From: Chryseobacterium daecheongense
Lineage (GTDB): Bacteria; Bacteroidota; Bacteroidia; Flavobacteriales; Weeksellaceae
Assembly: GCA_027920525.1 (NCBI GenBank)
Contig: CP115858.1
Location: forward strand, 806,001 to 870,000
DNA length: 64,000 bases
Reading direction: 5' to 3'
Below the pieces are notes generated by a model. The model did no database searches. It was not told the DNA's origin and saw only the letters and a program-made list of their open reading frames with translations. Shown here one piece after another: positions 8,651-17,132 of this stretch. The position numbers and the translations under genes were made by a program. The first letter of the stretch is position 1; the number at the start of each line of letters is the position of its first letter.

Positions 8651-9268
8651 ATGAAATTATTTGTCACCGGAATAGGAACCGAAATAGGAAAAACAGTTTG
8701 TTCAGCAATTTTAACCAACCATTTTAAAGCAGATTACTGGAAACCCGTTCAATCCGGAGATCTGCATTATACGGACAGTATGAAAATTAATAATTGGGTG
8801 GGACATGAGGTCTGTTGTTATCCCGAAACCTACCGTTTACACCTCGCGGCTTCTCCTCATCAATCTGCAGCAGCAGAAGGAAAACAAATCAGTGTTGACG
8901 ATTTTCAGTTACCGGATACATCAAACACCCTGGTCGTAGAGGGAGCCGGAGGATTAATGGTACCACTTTCGGATCATGAATTTATGATTGACCTGATAGA
9001 AAAACTGCAGTTACCTGTTGCCCTGGTAGTCAGAAATTATTTAGGATGTATCAATCACACTTTGTTATCCATAATGGCTTTAAGAGAAAGAGGGTTTTCA
9101 TTAAAATACCTGATCCTTAACGGATCTTTTCCCACCGATACAGAACGGGTGATCATCAACTATATAGAAAAAGAAACCCATATCATCAGAATACCTGAGA
9201 TAGATTCAATTACAAAAGAAAACATAGAAACAATATCAAACAATTTAAAACACGTATACAATGGATAA
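8651..9268 (+). CDS. bioD: Dethiobiotin synthetase
   Basis: A 205-residue ATP-dependent enzyme closing the ureido ring of biotin from 7,8-diaminononanoate and CO2. Shows the BioD P-loop GTEIGKT at residues 9-15 (family GTDTxVGKT), WKPVQSGD carrying the lysine that binds substrate, and VEGAGGLMVPL. There is a 151-base gap after bioF, with no obvious terminator, and its end overlaps bioB by 8 bases. The acidic residue in the P-loop (T-E instead of T-D) is a conservative change. Confidence 0.9.
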   Translation: MKLFVTGIGTEIGKTVCSAILTNHFKADYWKPVQSGDLHYTDSMKINNWVGHEVCCYPETYRLHLAASPHQSAAAEGKQISVDDFQLPDTSNTLVVEGAGGLMVPLSDHEFMIDLIEKLQLPVALVVRNYLGCINHTLLSIMALRERGFSLKYLILNGSFPTDTERVIINYIEKETHIIRIPEIDSITKENIETISNNLKHVYNG

Positions 9269-10259
9269 AACAACAAAACTTAGAAATGACTGGACGAAAG
9301 AGCAGATAGAGGAAATATTTAACCTGCCTCTATTAGAACTTGTATACAAAGCTGCGACCGTTCACCGGGAATGGCATAACCCTGAAGAAGTACAGATCTC
9401 AACGTTATTATCAATAAAAACAGGAGGTTGCGTGGAAGACTGTTCCTATTGCGGACAAGCTGCACGCTATCATACGAATATCAAAGTACAGGCCTTACTT
9501 CCTACAGAAAAAGTAATTGAACATGCTCAAAAAGCCAAAGATTCTGGATCTTCAAGGTTCTGTATGGCTGCTGCGTGGCGTGAAGTACGCAACAACAAGG
9601 ATTTTGATCGCGTAATCGATATGGTGAAAGGAGTAAACGAGCTCGGATTAGAAGTTTGCTGCACATTGGGAATGCTGACAGAAGAGCAGGCAATACGTTT
9701 ACAGGAAGCAGGGCTATATGCTTATAACCACAATCTGGATACCTCTGAACAGTATTATGAAGAAATTATTTCAACGCGTACATTCGATAACAGGATCAAT
9801 ACCATTAATAACGTTAGAAAAGCAGGAATTACTGTATGCTCCGGAGGGATTATCGGTCTTGGGGAAACCAATGGGGATCGTATTTCCATGCTGCTGACAT
9901 TAGCTACAATGCCTAAACACCCGGAATCCGTTCCGATCAATGCCTTAGCCAGAGTAGCCGGAACCCCTCTTGAAAACAATCCCAAAGTAGATACCTGGGA
10001 AATGGTGAGAATGATCGCTACCGCAAGAATTGTAATGCCATCATCAATGGTTCGTTTGAGCGCGGGACGCATCGAGATGACCGAAACCGAACAGGCATGG
10101 TGCTTTATGGCAGGAGCTAATTCCATTTTTACCGGAGAAAGGGAAACTCTTTTAGTAACGCCAAACCCAGGAGTTTCGGAAGATATGCAAATGCTCAATA
10201 CCCTCGGATTGAAACCGATGAAAAAAAGAGAAGAAGCCTTTGTGAATAGTGAAAGTTAG
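9261..10259 (+). CDS. bioB: Biotin synthase (radical SAM)
   Basis: A 332-residue radical-SAM enzyme inserting sulfur into dethiobiotin. The [4Fe-4S] CxxxCxxC motif is GGCVEDCSYCGQ (C57, C61, C64); YNHNLDTS and GETNGDR and the RLSAGR strand (arginine and neighbouring residues that ligate the auxiliary [2Fe-2S] cluster) are present. The gene starts 8 bases before the bioD stop, indicating translational coupling. Its TAG stop lies inside the first copy of a heptamer repeat described separately. Confidence 0.95.
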   Translation: MDKTTKLRNDWTKEQIEEIFNLPLLELVYKAATVHREWHNPEEVQISTLLSIKTGGCVEDCSYCGQAARYHTNIKVQALLPTEKVIEHAQKAKDSGSSRFCMAAAWREVRNNKDFDRVIDMVKGVNELGLEVCCTLGMLTEEQAIRLQEAGLYAYNHNLDTSEQYYEEIISTRTFDNRINTINNVRKAGITVCSGGIIGLGETNGDRISMLLTLATMPKHPESVPINALARVAGTPLENNPKVDTWEMVRMIATARIVMPSSMVRLSAGRIEMTETEQAWCFMAGANSIFTGERETLLVTPNPGVSEDMQMLNTLGLKPMKKREEAFVNSES

Positions 10260-10289
10260 AAGTTAGAGGTTAGAGGTTAGAGGTTAGAG
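10255..10289 (+). repeat. Tandem heptamer repeat (GTTAGAR x5)
   Basis: Five contiguous seven-base units: GTTAGAA then four identical GTTAGAG, followed by a decayed GCTAAAT. The first unit contains the TAG stop codon of bioB. The tract lies between bioB and bioA and is followed by a pyrimidine-rich stretch (about 10317-10358, C/T only apart from a few A). Copy number is likely to vary between strains by slippage; an effect on bioA expression is speculative. Confidence 0.85.
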
Positions 10290-10398
10290 GCTAAATTACA
10301 GATAAGTCCAGATCTTTATTCTTTATTCTTTTCTCTTTTCTCCTCTTTTTCTCCCCTTCATCATACACACTAAAACAACACACAATATAAATCAATCT

Positions 10399-11682
10399 AT
10401 GCCGAACGAATTACAAAAAAGAGACCGGGCCGTGAACTGGCACCCGTATACTCAGATGAAAACAGCTGACGATGCAATTCCTATCGTCAAAGGAAAAGGA
10501 GTATATCTCTACGACAATGAAGGTAAAAAATATATCGATGCTGTTTCATCATGGTGGGTTACTTTGCACGGACATGCTAATGAGCATATTGCCGAACGTG
10601 TTTACAGTCAGCTGAATACATTAGAGCAAGTTATTTTTGCCGGATTTACCCACGAACCGGCGATACAGCTTTCTGAAAACCTCCTGAAGCTATTACCGGA
10701 TAATCAGGAGAAGGTTTTTTATTCAGATAACGGATCAACTGCGGTAGAAGTTGCTTTAAAAATGAGCATTCAGCATGCTTACAATCAGGGAAAATCAAAA
10801 ACAAAGATACTTGCTTTCAAAGATGCTTATCATGGAGATACCTTTGGTGCAATGTCAGTGAGCGGAAGAAGCATCTGGACCCAGCCTTTTGGCGAAATGC
10901 TGTTTGAAGTGATCTTCATAGATACTCCGAATTCTGAAAATCTGGAAGAATTAAAAATCCGGATTGAAGATTTTGCCGATGATGTGGCCTGTTTTATTTA
11001 CGAACCATTGATACAGGGAGCTGCCGGAATGCTGGTACACCATGCTGAAGATCTTAGTAAGCTTATGAAGTTCTGCAGGGAAAAAGAAATCATTCTGGTC
11101 CAGGATGAAGTTTTTACAGGATTCGGAAGAACGGGAAAACTTTTTGCATCGAATCACCTGTCCGAACAACCTGATATCATGTGTTTTTCAAAAGGATTAA
11201 CAGGCGGAACAATGCCAATGGGTATTACAACCTGCTCAGAAGTGATTTTCAATGCTTTCTTATCCGATGATAAATATAAAACTTTATTCCATGGTCATTC
11301 CTTTACAGCAAATCCTTTAGCCTGTGCTGCGGCACTTGCCAGTATGGAGCTTTTATTACAGCAAGATACACAACTTGCCATTGAAAGAATCTCCCAACAA
11401 CATGCTGATTTTACAAAAATCCTTCAGCAGCATAAGAAAGTGGAAAATGTCCGCCAAATGGGAACCATTCTGGCTTGGGAGCTCAAAACGGATCAGGGAA
11501 CTTCGTATTTTAATGAAACCGGAAAAAAGATCTACAATGAATTTCTGTCCAGAGGAATTATCATGCGCCCGCTGGGAAATGTGATGTATCTGGTTCCTCC
11601 TTATTGCATTACCTCAGGAGAGCTTGATTTCATTTATGAAAATATCATAGACGTTCTTAACCTATTTCTGAAAATGAAATAG
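10399..11682 (+). CDS. bioA: Adenosylmethionine--8-amino-7-oxononanoate transaminase
   Basis: A 427-residue fold-type I aminotransferase (class III) that uses SAM as amino donor to make 7,8-diaminononanoate. The N-terminal NWHPYTQMKT is the BioA signature; SSWWVTLHGHAN, the PLP-facing AYHGDTFGAMS, LVQDEVFTGFGRTG and PLP lysine in CFSKGLTGGTMP follow. It lies 139 bases after bioB, beyond the heptamer repeats, so it may be read through from the operon or have its own start site. No bioC, bioG or bioH is seen before or after it. Confidence 0.93.
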   Translation: MPNELQKRDRAVNWHPYTQMKTADDAIPIVKGKGVYLYDNEGKKYIDAVSSWWVTLHGHANEHIAERVYSQLNTLEQVIFAGFTHEPAIQLSENLLKLLPDNQEKVFYSDNGSTAVEVALKMSIQHAYNQGKSKTKILAFKDAYHGDTFGAMSVSGRSIWTQPFGEMLFEVIFIDTPNSENLEELKIRIEDFADDVACFIYEPLIQGAAGMLVHHAEDLSKLMKFCREKEIILVQDEVFTGFGRTGKLFASNHLSEQPDIMCFSKGLTGGTMPMGITTCSEVIFNAFLSDDKYKTLFHGHSFTANPLACAAALASMELLLQQDTQLAIERISQQHADFTKILQQHKKVENVRQMGTILAWELKTDQGTSYFNETGKKIYNEFLSRGIIMRPLGNVMYLVPPYCITSGELDFIYENIIDVLNLFLKMK

Positions 11683-11929
11683 CCCATACTCTCGCTGCCG
11701 GCAACGATACACAGATTTAAAAAAACACAAAATTATGATCTGTTACATTAAGCATGGTATGCGGGAGTATATTTTTGCATCTTTTTTCGCTGATTGGAGG
11801 AGATACTGAAGAAAAGTAAATCTTTAATTCCACGCTGTCTAAATTTAAAGTTTAATGATCAATTTTTCCCTTGAATATTGATTCTTACCCCTTAAACTCT
11901 TAAATTAGCTCCTCATAATAACTATTACA

Positions 11930-12466
11930 ATGATTCTTGAAACAGAGAGATTAGTCCTCAGAAACCTCCATGTAAGTGATAAAGAAGCTCTTTTCGAATA
12001 CCGGTCAGATGCTGAAACCAATGAATTCCAAAGCTGGATCCCCAAAACAATAGATGAAGTGGAAGCTTTTATCCTTAGAAATCCTAAAGAATTCAATCAA
12101 CCGGAAACCTGGTATCAGCTTTTGATTACGGACAGGAAGACAAATGACGTGATCGGGGATGTTGGCATCCATTTTATAGACAGTGACAACAAGCAGGTTG
12201 AATTTGGAATTACCCTGAACAAAAAACACCACCATAAAGGGTATGCTTCAGAAACATTGAAAAGCCTCATTGATTTGATGTTCAAAGACCTTAACAAGCA
12301 TAGAATTACAACCTCTGTTGACCCCGCAAACAAAAGTTCAATTGATCTCATGAATCGTATAGGTTTCAGAAAAGAAGCTCATTTTGTTGAAAGCTTATAT
12401 ATAAATGGTGTTTGGGTTGATGATCTCGTTTTTGCTTTATTACAAAAAGAATGGCTTAATAAATAG
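11930..12466 (+). CDS. GNAT-family N-acetyltransferase (RimJ/RimL-like)
   Basis: A 178-residue acetyltransferase of the Acetyltransf_3 type. It opens with the characteristic METERLVLRNL-like start (MILETERLVLRNLHVSD) and carries VEFGITLNKKHHHKGYASE, which is motif A with the acetyl-CoA pyrophosphate loop (KGYASE, family Q/RxxGxG/A), then DPANKSSIDLMNRIGFRKEAH. Such proteins acetylate N-terminal amines of ribosomal proteins or small amines; substrate cannot be read from sequence. It stands alone, about 250 bases after bioA. A TATTTTTG box at 11770-11777 is a possible but distant promoter element. Confidence 0.85.
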   Translation: MILETERLVLRNLHVSDKEALFEYRSDAETNEFQSWIPKTIDEVEAFILRNPKEFNQPETWYQLLITDRKTNDVIGDVGIHFIDSDNKQVEFGITLNKKHHHKGYASETLKSLIDLMFKDLNKHRITTSVDPANKSSIDLMNRIGFRKEAHFVESLYINGVWVDDLVFALLQKEWLNK

Positions 12467-12544
12467 CTTTTTGAATATATCTGGCACAATTTTGCCATGC
12501 TATTTCACAATATCACTACGTATTTAATTAAATATCTTTAGCGC

Positions 12545-13360
12545 ATGAAAAATTTGGTAAACCTGCTTCTGGTACTGATCACTTTCGGGCTTACACCCGC
12601 ACAAAAACTCATCCACAAAGAAATTTTCAGCCCACGGATGAACAAAAATATTAAAACCATTATCATTACACCCGATATTAAGCCTAAAGAAACGTATAAA
12701 ACAGTTTATATTCTTCACGGGTTCAGTGGGAATCCGGACAGGCTTGTAAAGGAAGACCTGCCTAATCTGCTTGACAAAGCCAAAACCTACAACACGATTT
12801 ATATCCTACCTGATGGCAATTACAGCAGTTGGTATGTAGACAGTCCTTTGAAAAAAGACTCACAATATCAGACTTTTATCGGAAAAGAGCTGGTAGACTA
12901 TATCGATAAGAATTATCCTGTAAAAAAAGAGAAAAAGTACCGTGGTATCTTAGGATGGAGTATGGGTGGCTATGGTGCGGTAAACATCGGCGTAACTTAT
13001 CAGGACACTTTTGGGATTGTGGGAAGTTCATGTGGAGCTTTAGACCTAAAATCTATTGGAAAAGGTTACGAACAATACAAAGTTAATGAGGTTTTAGGCC
13101 CTTTGGAAAAGCTTGATCCAAAGTTTCTTACGGACAGTAAAATAGAGAAAATGATCGGTGCCAACCAAACCTATATTTTCGATTGTGGTACTGAAGATCA
13201 GCAAATGATCATGATGAACAGGAAATTTCATGAAAAACTTGTAGCCAATAAAATCCAGCATCTATACATAGAATCACTGGGCGGCCACACTACGGAATAC
13301 TGGAGCAGATCATTATCAGATCAACTGGCTTTGTTCAATAAATATTTTGATAACAAATAA
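12545..13360 (+). CDS. Secreted alpha/beta-hydrolase esterase
   Basis: A 271-residue putative esterase (esterase D/tributyrin esterase family). A signal peptide ends near residue 19 (TPAQK). The oxyanion segment is YILHGFSG, the nucleophile elbow is GWSMGGYG with S139, and candidate acid and base are D213 or D218 (FDCGTEDQ) and H248 (LGGHTTEYW). The protein should act in the periplasm or at the surface on small acyl esters. It is transcribed alone and ends in front of a strong terminator at 13458. Confidence 0.82.
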   Translation: MKNLVNLLLVLITFGLTPAQKLIHKEIFSPRMNKNIKTIIITPDIKPKETYKTVYILHGFSGNPDRLVKEDLPNLLDKAKTYNTIYILPDGNYSSWYVDSPLKKDSQYQTFIGKELVDYIDKNYPVKKEKKYRGILGWSMGGYGAVNIGVTYQDTFGIVGSSCGALDLKSIGKGYEQYKVNEVLGPLEKLDPKFLTDSKIEKMIGANQTYIFDCGTEDQQMIMMNRKFHEKLVANKIQHLYIESLGGHTTEYWSRSLSDQLALFNKYFDNK

Positions 13361-13457
13361 TCAAAAATAATTTGAGATAGTGATTTCAAAAATCTAAGAA
13401 ATCGCACTTACTATAAAGTATGGAATAAGCCTTATATAAAGCAAACTAATCTTTTAC

Positions 13458-13492
13458 AGCCATTTCATTTCCTATTGAAATGGCTTATTTTT
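13458..13492 (+). terminator. Rho-independent terminator of the esterase gene
   Basis: AGCCATTTCA (13458-13467) pairs perfectly with TGAAATGGCT (13476-13485), with an 8-base loop, followed by TATTTTTTGG. An ATG at 13480 lies in the right arm, so it is unlikely to be the start of the next gene. Confidence 0.8.
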
Positions 13493-13518
13493 TGGATGTT
13501 CATTCTAAATTAATTTCT

Positions 13519-14226
13519 ATGATATCCATATTGCTCTTAGAACTCAACTGGAAAGAATTACTGATGGGACATGAGGAATGGTCATTTATTCTTGAAATCA
13601 TTCTTCGTACAGCTATTATGTTTCTGACAATCATTATTGGCCTCCGTGTTTTAGGCAAAAGGGGTGTAAAACAACTCTCTATTTTTGAACTTGTTGTTAT
13701 TATCGGTTTAGGTTCTGCCGCCGGAGACCCCATGTTCAATAAAGATGTCGGAATTATTTCTTCCATCATTGTTTTCCTAGTGATCATCATTATGTACAGC
13801 ATCATTACCTATCTGATCGGAAAATACAAAAACGTTGAAAAAATCATTGAAGGAACTTCTATCTGCCTTATTAAAAATGGGAAGTTTGCTATTGAGAACT
13901 TCAAAAAAGAAAATCTGGGAAGCGATGAATTTTTTGCAGAGTTAAGATTAAAAGGCATATCACAGCTGGGACAGATCGAAACAGCTATTGAAGAAATTTC
14001 AGGAGAAATCAGCGTATTTTATTTTGAAGATACCCAGGTAAAATATGGCCTTCCTATTATGCCGGACTCTTTAAAAAAAACCGTAAAGTACATCGATGAA
14101 GAAGGATATTATTCATGTACTTTCTGTGGACAAACGGAAATAAAAAATCAGGGAAATGCAGGAGATTGTCCGGTTTGTAAAAAAGATGAATGGGTATTGG
14201 CAAGCAATAGGAAAAGAGTGACATAA
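13519..14226 (+). CDS. DUF421 (YetF/YcaP-like) membrane protein with C-terminal zinc ribbon
   Basis: A 235-residue protein from the ATG at 13519. Three membrane helices (about 22-42, 50-68 and 75-95) surround GLRVLGKRGVKQLSIFELVVIIGLGSAAGDPMF, the core of DUF421, followed by the soluble beta domain with ICLIKNGK and GSDEFFAELRLKG. After the usual end of the family there is an extra module YSCTFCGQ...GDCPVCKKDEW: two CxxC pairs about 16 residues apart, as in rubredoxin-like zinc ribbons. The upstream ATG at 13480 overlaps a terminator stem and would add only 13 poorly conserved-looking residues. Function of DUF421 proteins is not firmly known. Confidence 0.8.
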   Translation: MISILLLELNWKELLMGHEEWSFILEIILRTAIMFLTIIIGLRVLGKRGVKQLSIFELVVIIGLGSAAGDPMFNKDVGIISSIIVFLVIIIMYSIITYLIGKYKNVEKIIEGTSICLIKNGKFAIENFKKENLGSDEFFAELRLKGISQLGQIETAIEEISGEISVFYFEDTQVKYGLPIMPDSLKKTVKYIDEEGYYSCTFCGQTEIKNQGNAGDCPVCKKDEWVLASNRKRVT

Positions 14227-14560
14227 ACATCAATTGAAGTTTAAAAAAATTCCTAAACTGTAAAAATTGAGTTCTAGTAAAAACTTTTTTTTATTTAGCA
14301 ATCTTTATAAATCGCGGTACTCCTGGCAAACTTAAAAAAACAATCCTGATCATCTCATGATAATTAAAGTTTCCTAAAATCTAAGTGTTCTTTTTTCCTT
14401 ATATTTGTTATCCCAAGTATCAGTTTTAAATAAAAACTGTGAAAAGTCTCATTAATCATTAACCCTTTTTATAACATTAATTTCCTCTTTACATGGTAAT
14501 ATCTGTGTAAAGCAATGGAAGAATACTTGTAAAAAACACTCAAATACCCGATAATTACAC
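14227..14560. other. 334-base intergenic region before the ClC gene
   Basis: AT-rich spacer with no convincing coding frame. It contains an exact -7 box TATATTTG at 14400-14407 and a 7-bp hairpin CAGTTTT/AAAACTG at 14421-14439. If the box is used, the ClC transcript has a leader of about 150 bases. No terminator with a T run is evident for the DUF421 gene. Confidence 0.4.
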
Positions 14561-16408
14561 GTGAAGATTCACAATAAAAGAAAATACCTCAGTTTTCTTA
14601 AGTTTAAAAGAGATTTTCAGAAATATGGTCTCGAGAAAGTACGCAGCTATGAACTTGTCCTTCATTGGCTAAGCAACAGACTCAGCCGCAGCCAGTTTCT
14701 TATTCTTTCGGGTATCCTGGTTGGATGCACTGCCGGACTGGCAGGTGTGATCCTTAAAACATTGGTTCATACCATCCATTATTTCATTGTCAATAAAGTC
14801 CATTTCGAATATCAGATCCTTTTTTATATTGTTTTTCCTTTTTTAGGAATTGTACTGACTACCAGTATTGTTCTTACTTTATTTAAAGGGCAGGACAGGA
14901 AAGGAATCGGCGCCATTCTTTATGAGATAGCTCAAAACTCCAGTATCGTTTCTTCAGTAAAAATGTACTCGCAGATTGTGCAGAGTGCCATTACCGTAGG
15001 ATTGGGAGGATCTGCAGGGCTGGAAAGCCCTATCGCCGTTACCGGTGCTGCCATAGGATCAAATTATGCGCAGACTTATCGTTTAGGATATAAAGAAAGA
15101 ACTTTGCTTTTAGCTGCAGGAGCAACAGCAGGTATTGCGTCCGCATTCAATGCCCCGATAGCAGGAGTAATGTTCGCATTTGAGATCCTGTTGACGGGAG
15201 TTGTCTTTTCCGATTTTATTCCGCTTGTAGTTGCTGCGGTCTGCGGAAGTCTTTTATCCAGGATATTGCTTCAGGAGGATATCCTTTTCAGGTTTCACGC
15301 CAGAGAATCTTTTAATTACCACAATGTTCCGTATTATCTGATATTAGGTATTGTTACAGGTTTATATGCCAGATATTTTGTGATCATCTCCCAGAAAGTA
15401 GAACATTTTATTAAGGAACTGAAAGTTTCCCGCATACGCAAGGCAATGATCGGAGGAGCTGCGTTGTCCTTACTTTGCGTCCTGTTTCCTCCGTTATTTG
15501 GTGAAGGTTATGAAACAGTAAAGGATTTCACCAATGGAAATACCCATTTTATAATTGAAAACAGTCTTTTCAGATACTTTGAAATCGGAAACTGGACGGT
15601 CATTATTTTTCTGGTCCTGATATGCCTGTTAAAAGCTTTTGCGACTTCTATTACCATTTTCAGTGGCGGGAACGGGGGGAACTTTGCACCTTCACTTTTT
15701 GCGGGAGGTACTGTCGGTTTTCTTTTTGCCATGATCTGCCAGCAAATAGGGTTTGAGGATGTTCCTGTTACCAATCTGGTTCTTGTAGGAATGGCAGGCG
15801 CGATGAGTGGCGTACTATATGCACCTCTTACGGCTATATTTCTTATTGCCGAATCCAGTTTCGGATATGATCTGTTCATTCCGTTAATGATCGTTTCTGT
15901 AATGTCTTATTTAATGGCAAAATGGTTTTCCCCGATATCTCCGGAGCTAAAAAACATGGCTGATGAGGGCAAAATATTTACCCATGAGCATGATAAAAAC
16001 CTGATGTCTTCACTTCGTACAAAAGAATTGATAGACAGGGACTCCCAGACTATTAGCCAGGATGCTCCCATTAATGATTTGTATGAACTGATCAAAAATG
16101 GAAAAAAGAACATATTTGCAATAACGGATGATGAAAAAATGCTGAAAGGAATTCTAACATTGGACGATATCCGGCCTTTGCTTTTTAACAGGGATAAAGA
16201 TGCGTCATTCACCATCCAGCAGCTTATGAAAGCTCCGCCGGCAGTTATTCACCCCGAAGATGAGCCTTTGAAGATCATTCAGGTTTTCGATGAAACAGGG
16301 GTTTGGAATTTACCTGTTGTGGATGCTCAAAACCGTTTTATCGGCTTCATTTCAAAATCTACCGTTTTAATGAGCTACAGAGAATTGCTGAAGGAATATT
16401 CCGATTAG
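14561..16408 (+). CDS. ClC-family chloride channel/transporter with CBS domains
   Basis: A 615-residue protein. Residues about 45-465 are the ClC membrane domain, including GLGGSAGLESPIAVTGAAIG with the gating glutamate at E155 (family GREGP), and the later GGNGGNFAPSLFAGG anion-site loop. Residues about 490-610 contain two CBS motifs (TISQDAPINDLYELI... and PPAVIHPEDEPLKIIQVF...WNLPVVD), usually nucleotide sensing. The start is GTG at 14561; no ATG is available before the membrane domain. It precedes a two-component system by 43 bases, so co-regulation is possible. Whether it is a channel or H+/Cl- antiporter is not decided here. Confidence 0.88.
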   Translation: MKIHNKRKYLSFLKFKRDFQKYGLEKVRSYELVLHWLSNRLSRSQFLILSGILVGCTAGLAGVILKTLVHTIHYFIVNKVHFEYQILFYIVFPFLGIVLTTSIVLTLFKGQDRKGIGAILYEIAQNSSIVSSVKMYSQIVQSAITVGLGGSAGLESPIAVTGAAIGSNYAQTYRLGYKERTLLLAAGATAGIASAFNAPIAGVMFAFEILLTGVVFSDFIPLVVAAVCGSLLSRILLQEDILFRFHARESFNYHNVPYYLILGIVTGLYARYFVIISQKVEHFIKELKVSRIRKAMIGGAALSLLCVLFPPLFGEGYETVKDFTNGNTHFIIENSLFRYFEIGNWTVIIFLVLICLLKAFATSITIFSGGNGGNFAPSLFAGGTVGFLFAMICQQIGFEDVPVTNLVLVGMAGAMSGVLYAPLTAIFLIAESSFGYDLFIPLMIVSVMSYLMAKWFSPISPELKNMADEGKIFTHEHDKNLMSSLRTKELIDRDSQTISQDAPINDLYELIKNGKKNIFAITDDEKMLKGILTLDDIRPLLFNRDKDASFTIQQLMKAPPAVIHPEDEPLKIIQVFDETGVWNLPVVDAQNRFIGFISKSTVLMSYRELLKEYSD

Positions 16409-16438
16409 AATCCTTTTATTTTAAGAAACAATATTTGA

Positions 16439-16446
16439 TATCTTTG
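16439..16446 (+). promoter_or_regulatory. Candidate -7 box of the two-component operon
   Basis: TATCTTTG, an exact TAnnTTTG match, ends only 5 bases before the ATG at 16452. Transcription would begin at or within a base or two of the start codon, so the message would be leaderless or nearly so. Confidence 0.5.
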
Positions 16447-16451
16447 TATCC

Positions 16452-17132
16452 ATGAATATCCTAATCATAGAAGACGATCAGAGAGTTGCCCAGCTTACCC
16501 AAAGAGGTCTGGAAGAACAGGGATTTACGGTAACTCTGGCTTATGACGGGTTGTCCGGAAAGAAATTGGCCTTACAGAATGATTACGATCTTGTGATAAC
16601 GGATATCGTTCTTCCTAAAATGGATGGAATCGACCTTTGCCGGGAAGTACGCCTGATCAAGCCTGACCTTGCGATCATTATGCTTACCGCATTGGGAACA
16701 ACGGACGATAAGGTAGAGGGTTTTGATGCCGGTGCAGACGACTATCTTGTAAAACCGTTTGAAATGAGGGAATTACTGGTAAGAATAAGAGCTTTACTGA
16801 AACGCAACAACAAAGCTGCTCAGAATTCGGGATTTATCCTGCGTTACGCTGACCTGGAAATGAACCTTCATACCAAGATAGTTAAAAGGAATACAAAAGA
16901 TATCAACCTCACTCCGAAAGAATTCAAACTGCTCGAATACATGATGCACAACCCGGAAAGAGTGCTGTCAAGAGTAGAAATTGCCGAAAAAGTATGGGAT
17001 ACCCATTTTGATACGGGAACTAATTTTATCGATGTATATATCAATTACCTTCGTAAGAAAATAGATAAAGATTTTGATCAGAAACTCATCCATACCAAAT
17101 CCGGTATGGGATTTATTCTTAAATTGGAGTGA
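16452..17132 (+). CDS. OmpR/PhoB-family response regulator
   Basis: A 226-residue regulator. The receiver domain (1-120) has the acidic pair ED at 7-9, phospho-acceptor D51 (VITDIVLPKMDG), a conserved Thr/Ala in IMLTALGTTDD and the switch lysine in DDYLVKPFEMREL. The C-terminal winged helix (about 128-224) shows INLTPKEFKLLEYMMHNPERVLSR and VDVYINYLRKKID. Its stop overlaps the kinase start by one base (TGATG). By position it could control the downstream mgtC/mgtA genes or the upstream ClC gene. Confidence 0.93.
   Translation: MNILIIEDDQRVAQLTQRGLEEQGFTVTLAYDGLSGKKLALQNDYDLVITDIVLPKMDGIDLCREVRLIKPDLAIIMLTALGTTDDKVEGFDAGADDYLVKPFEMRELLVRIRALLKRNNKAAQNSGFILRYADLEMNLHTKIVKRNTKDINLTPKEFKLLEYMMHNPERVLSRVEIAEKVWDTHFDTGTNFIDVYINYLRKKIDKDFDQKLIHTKSGMGFILKLE

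Noticed and set aside
9755..10198. 147-codon open frame antisense to bioB
   Set aside because: It lies wholly within a clear bioB gene, has no recognisable domain, and its composition mirrors the opposite coding strand.
10255..10289. Heptamer tract as a CRISPR-like repeat array
   Set aside because: Units are contiguous with no spacers and only 7 bases long; it is a simple tandem repeat.
13480..13518. Earlier ATG for the DUF421 gene
   Set aside because: The codon lies in the right arm of a perfect terminator stem (13458-13485); the ATG at 13519 fits the family start better.
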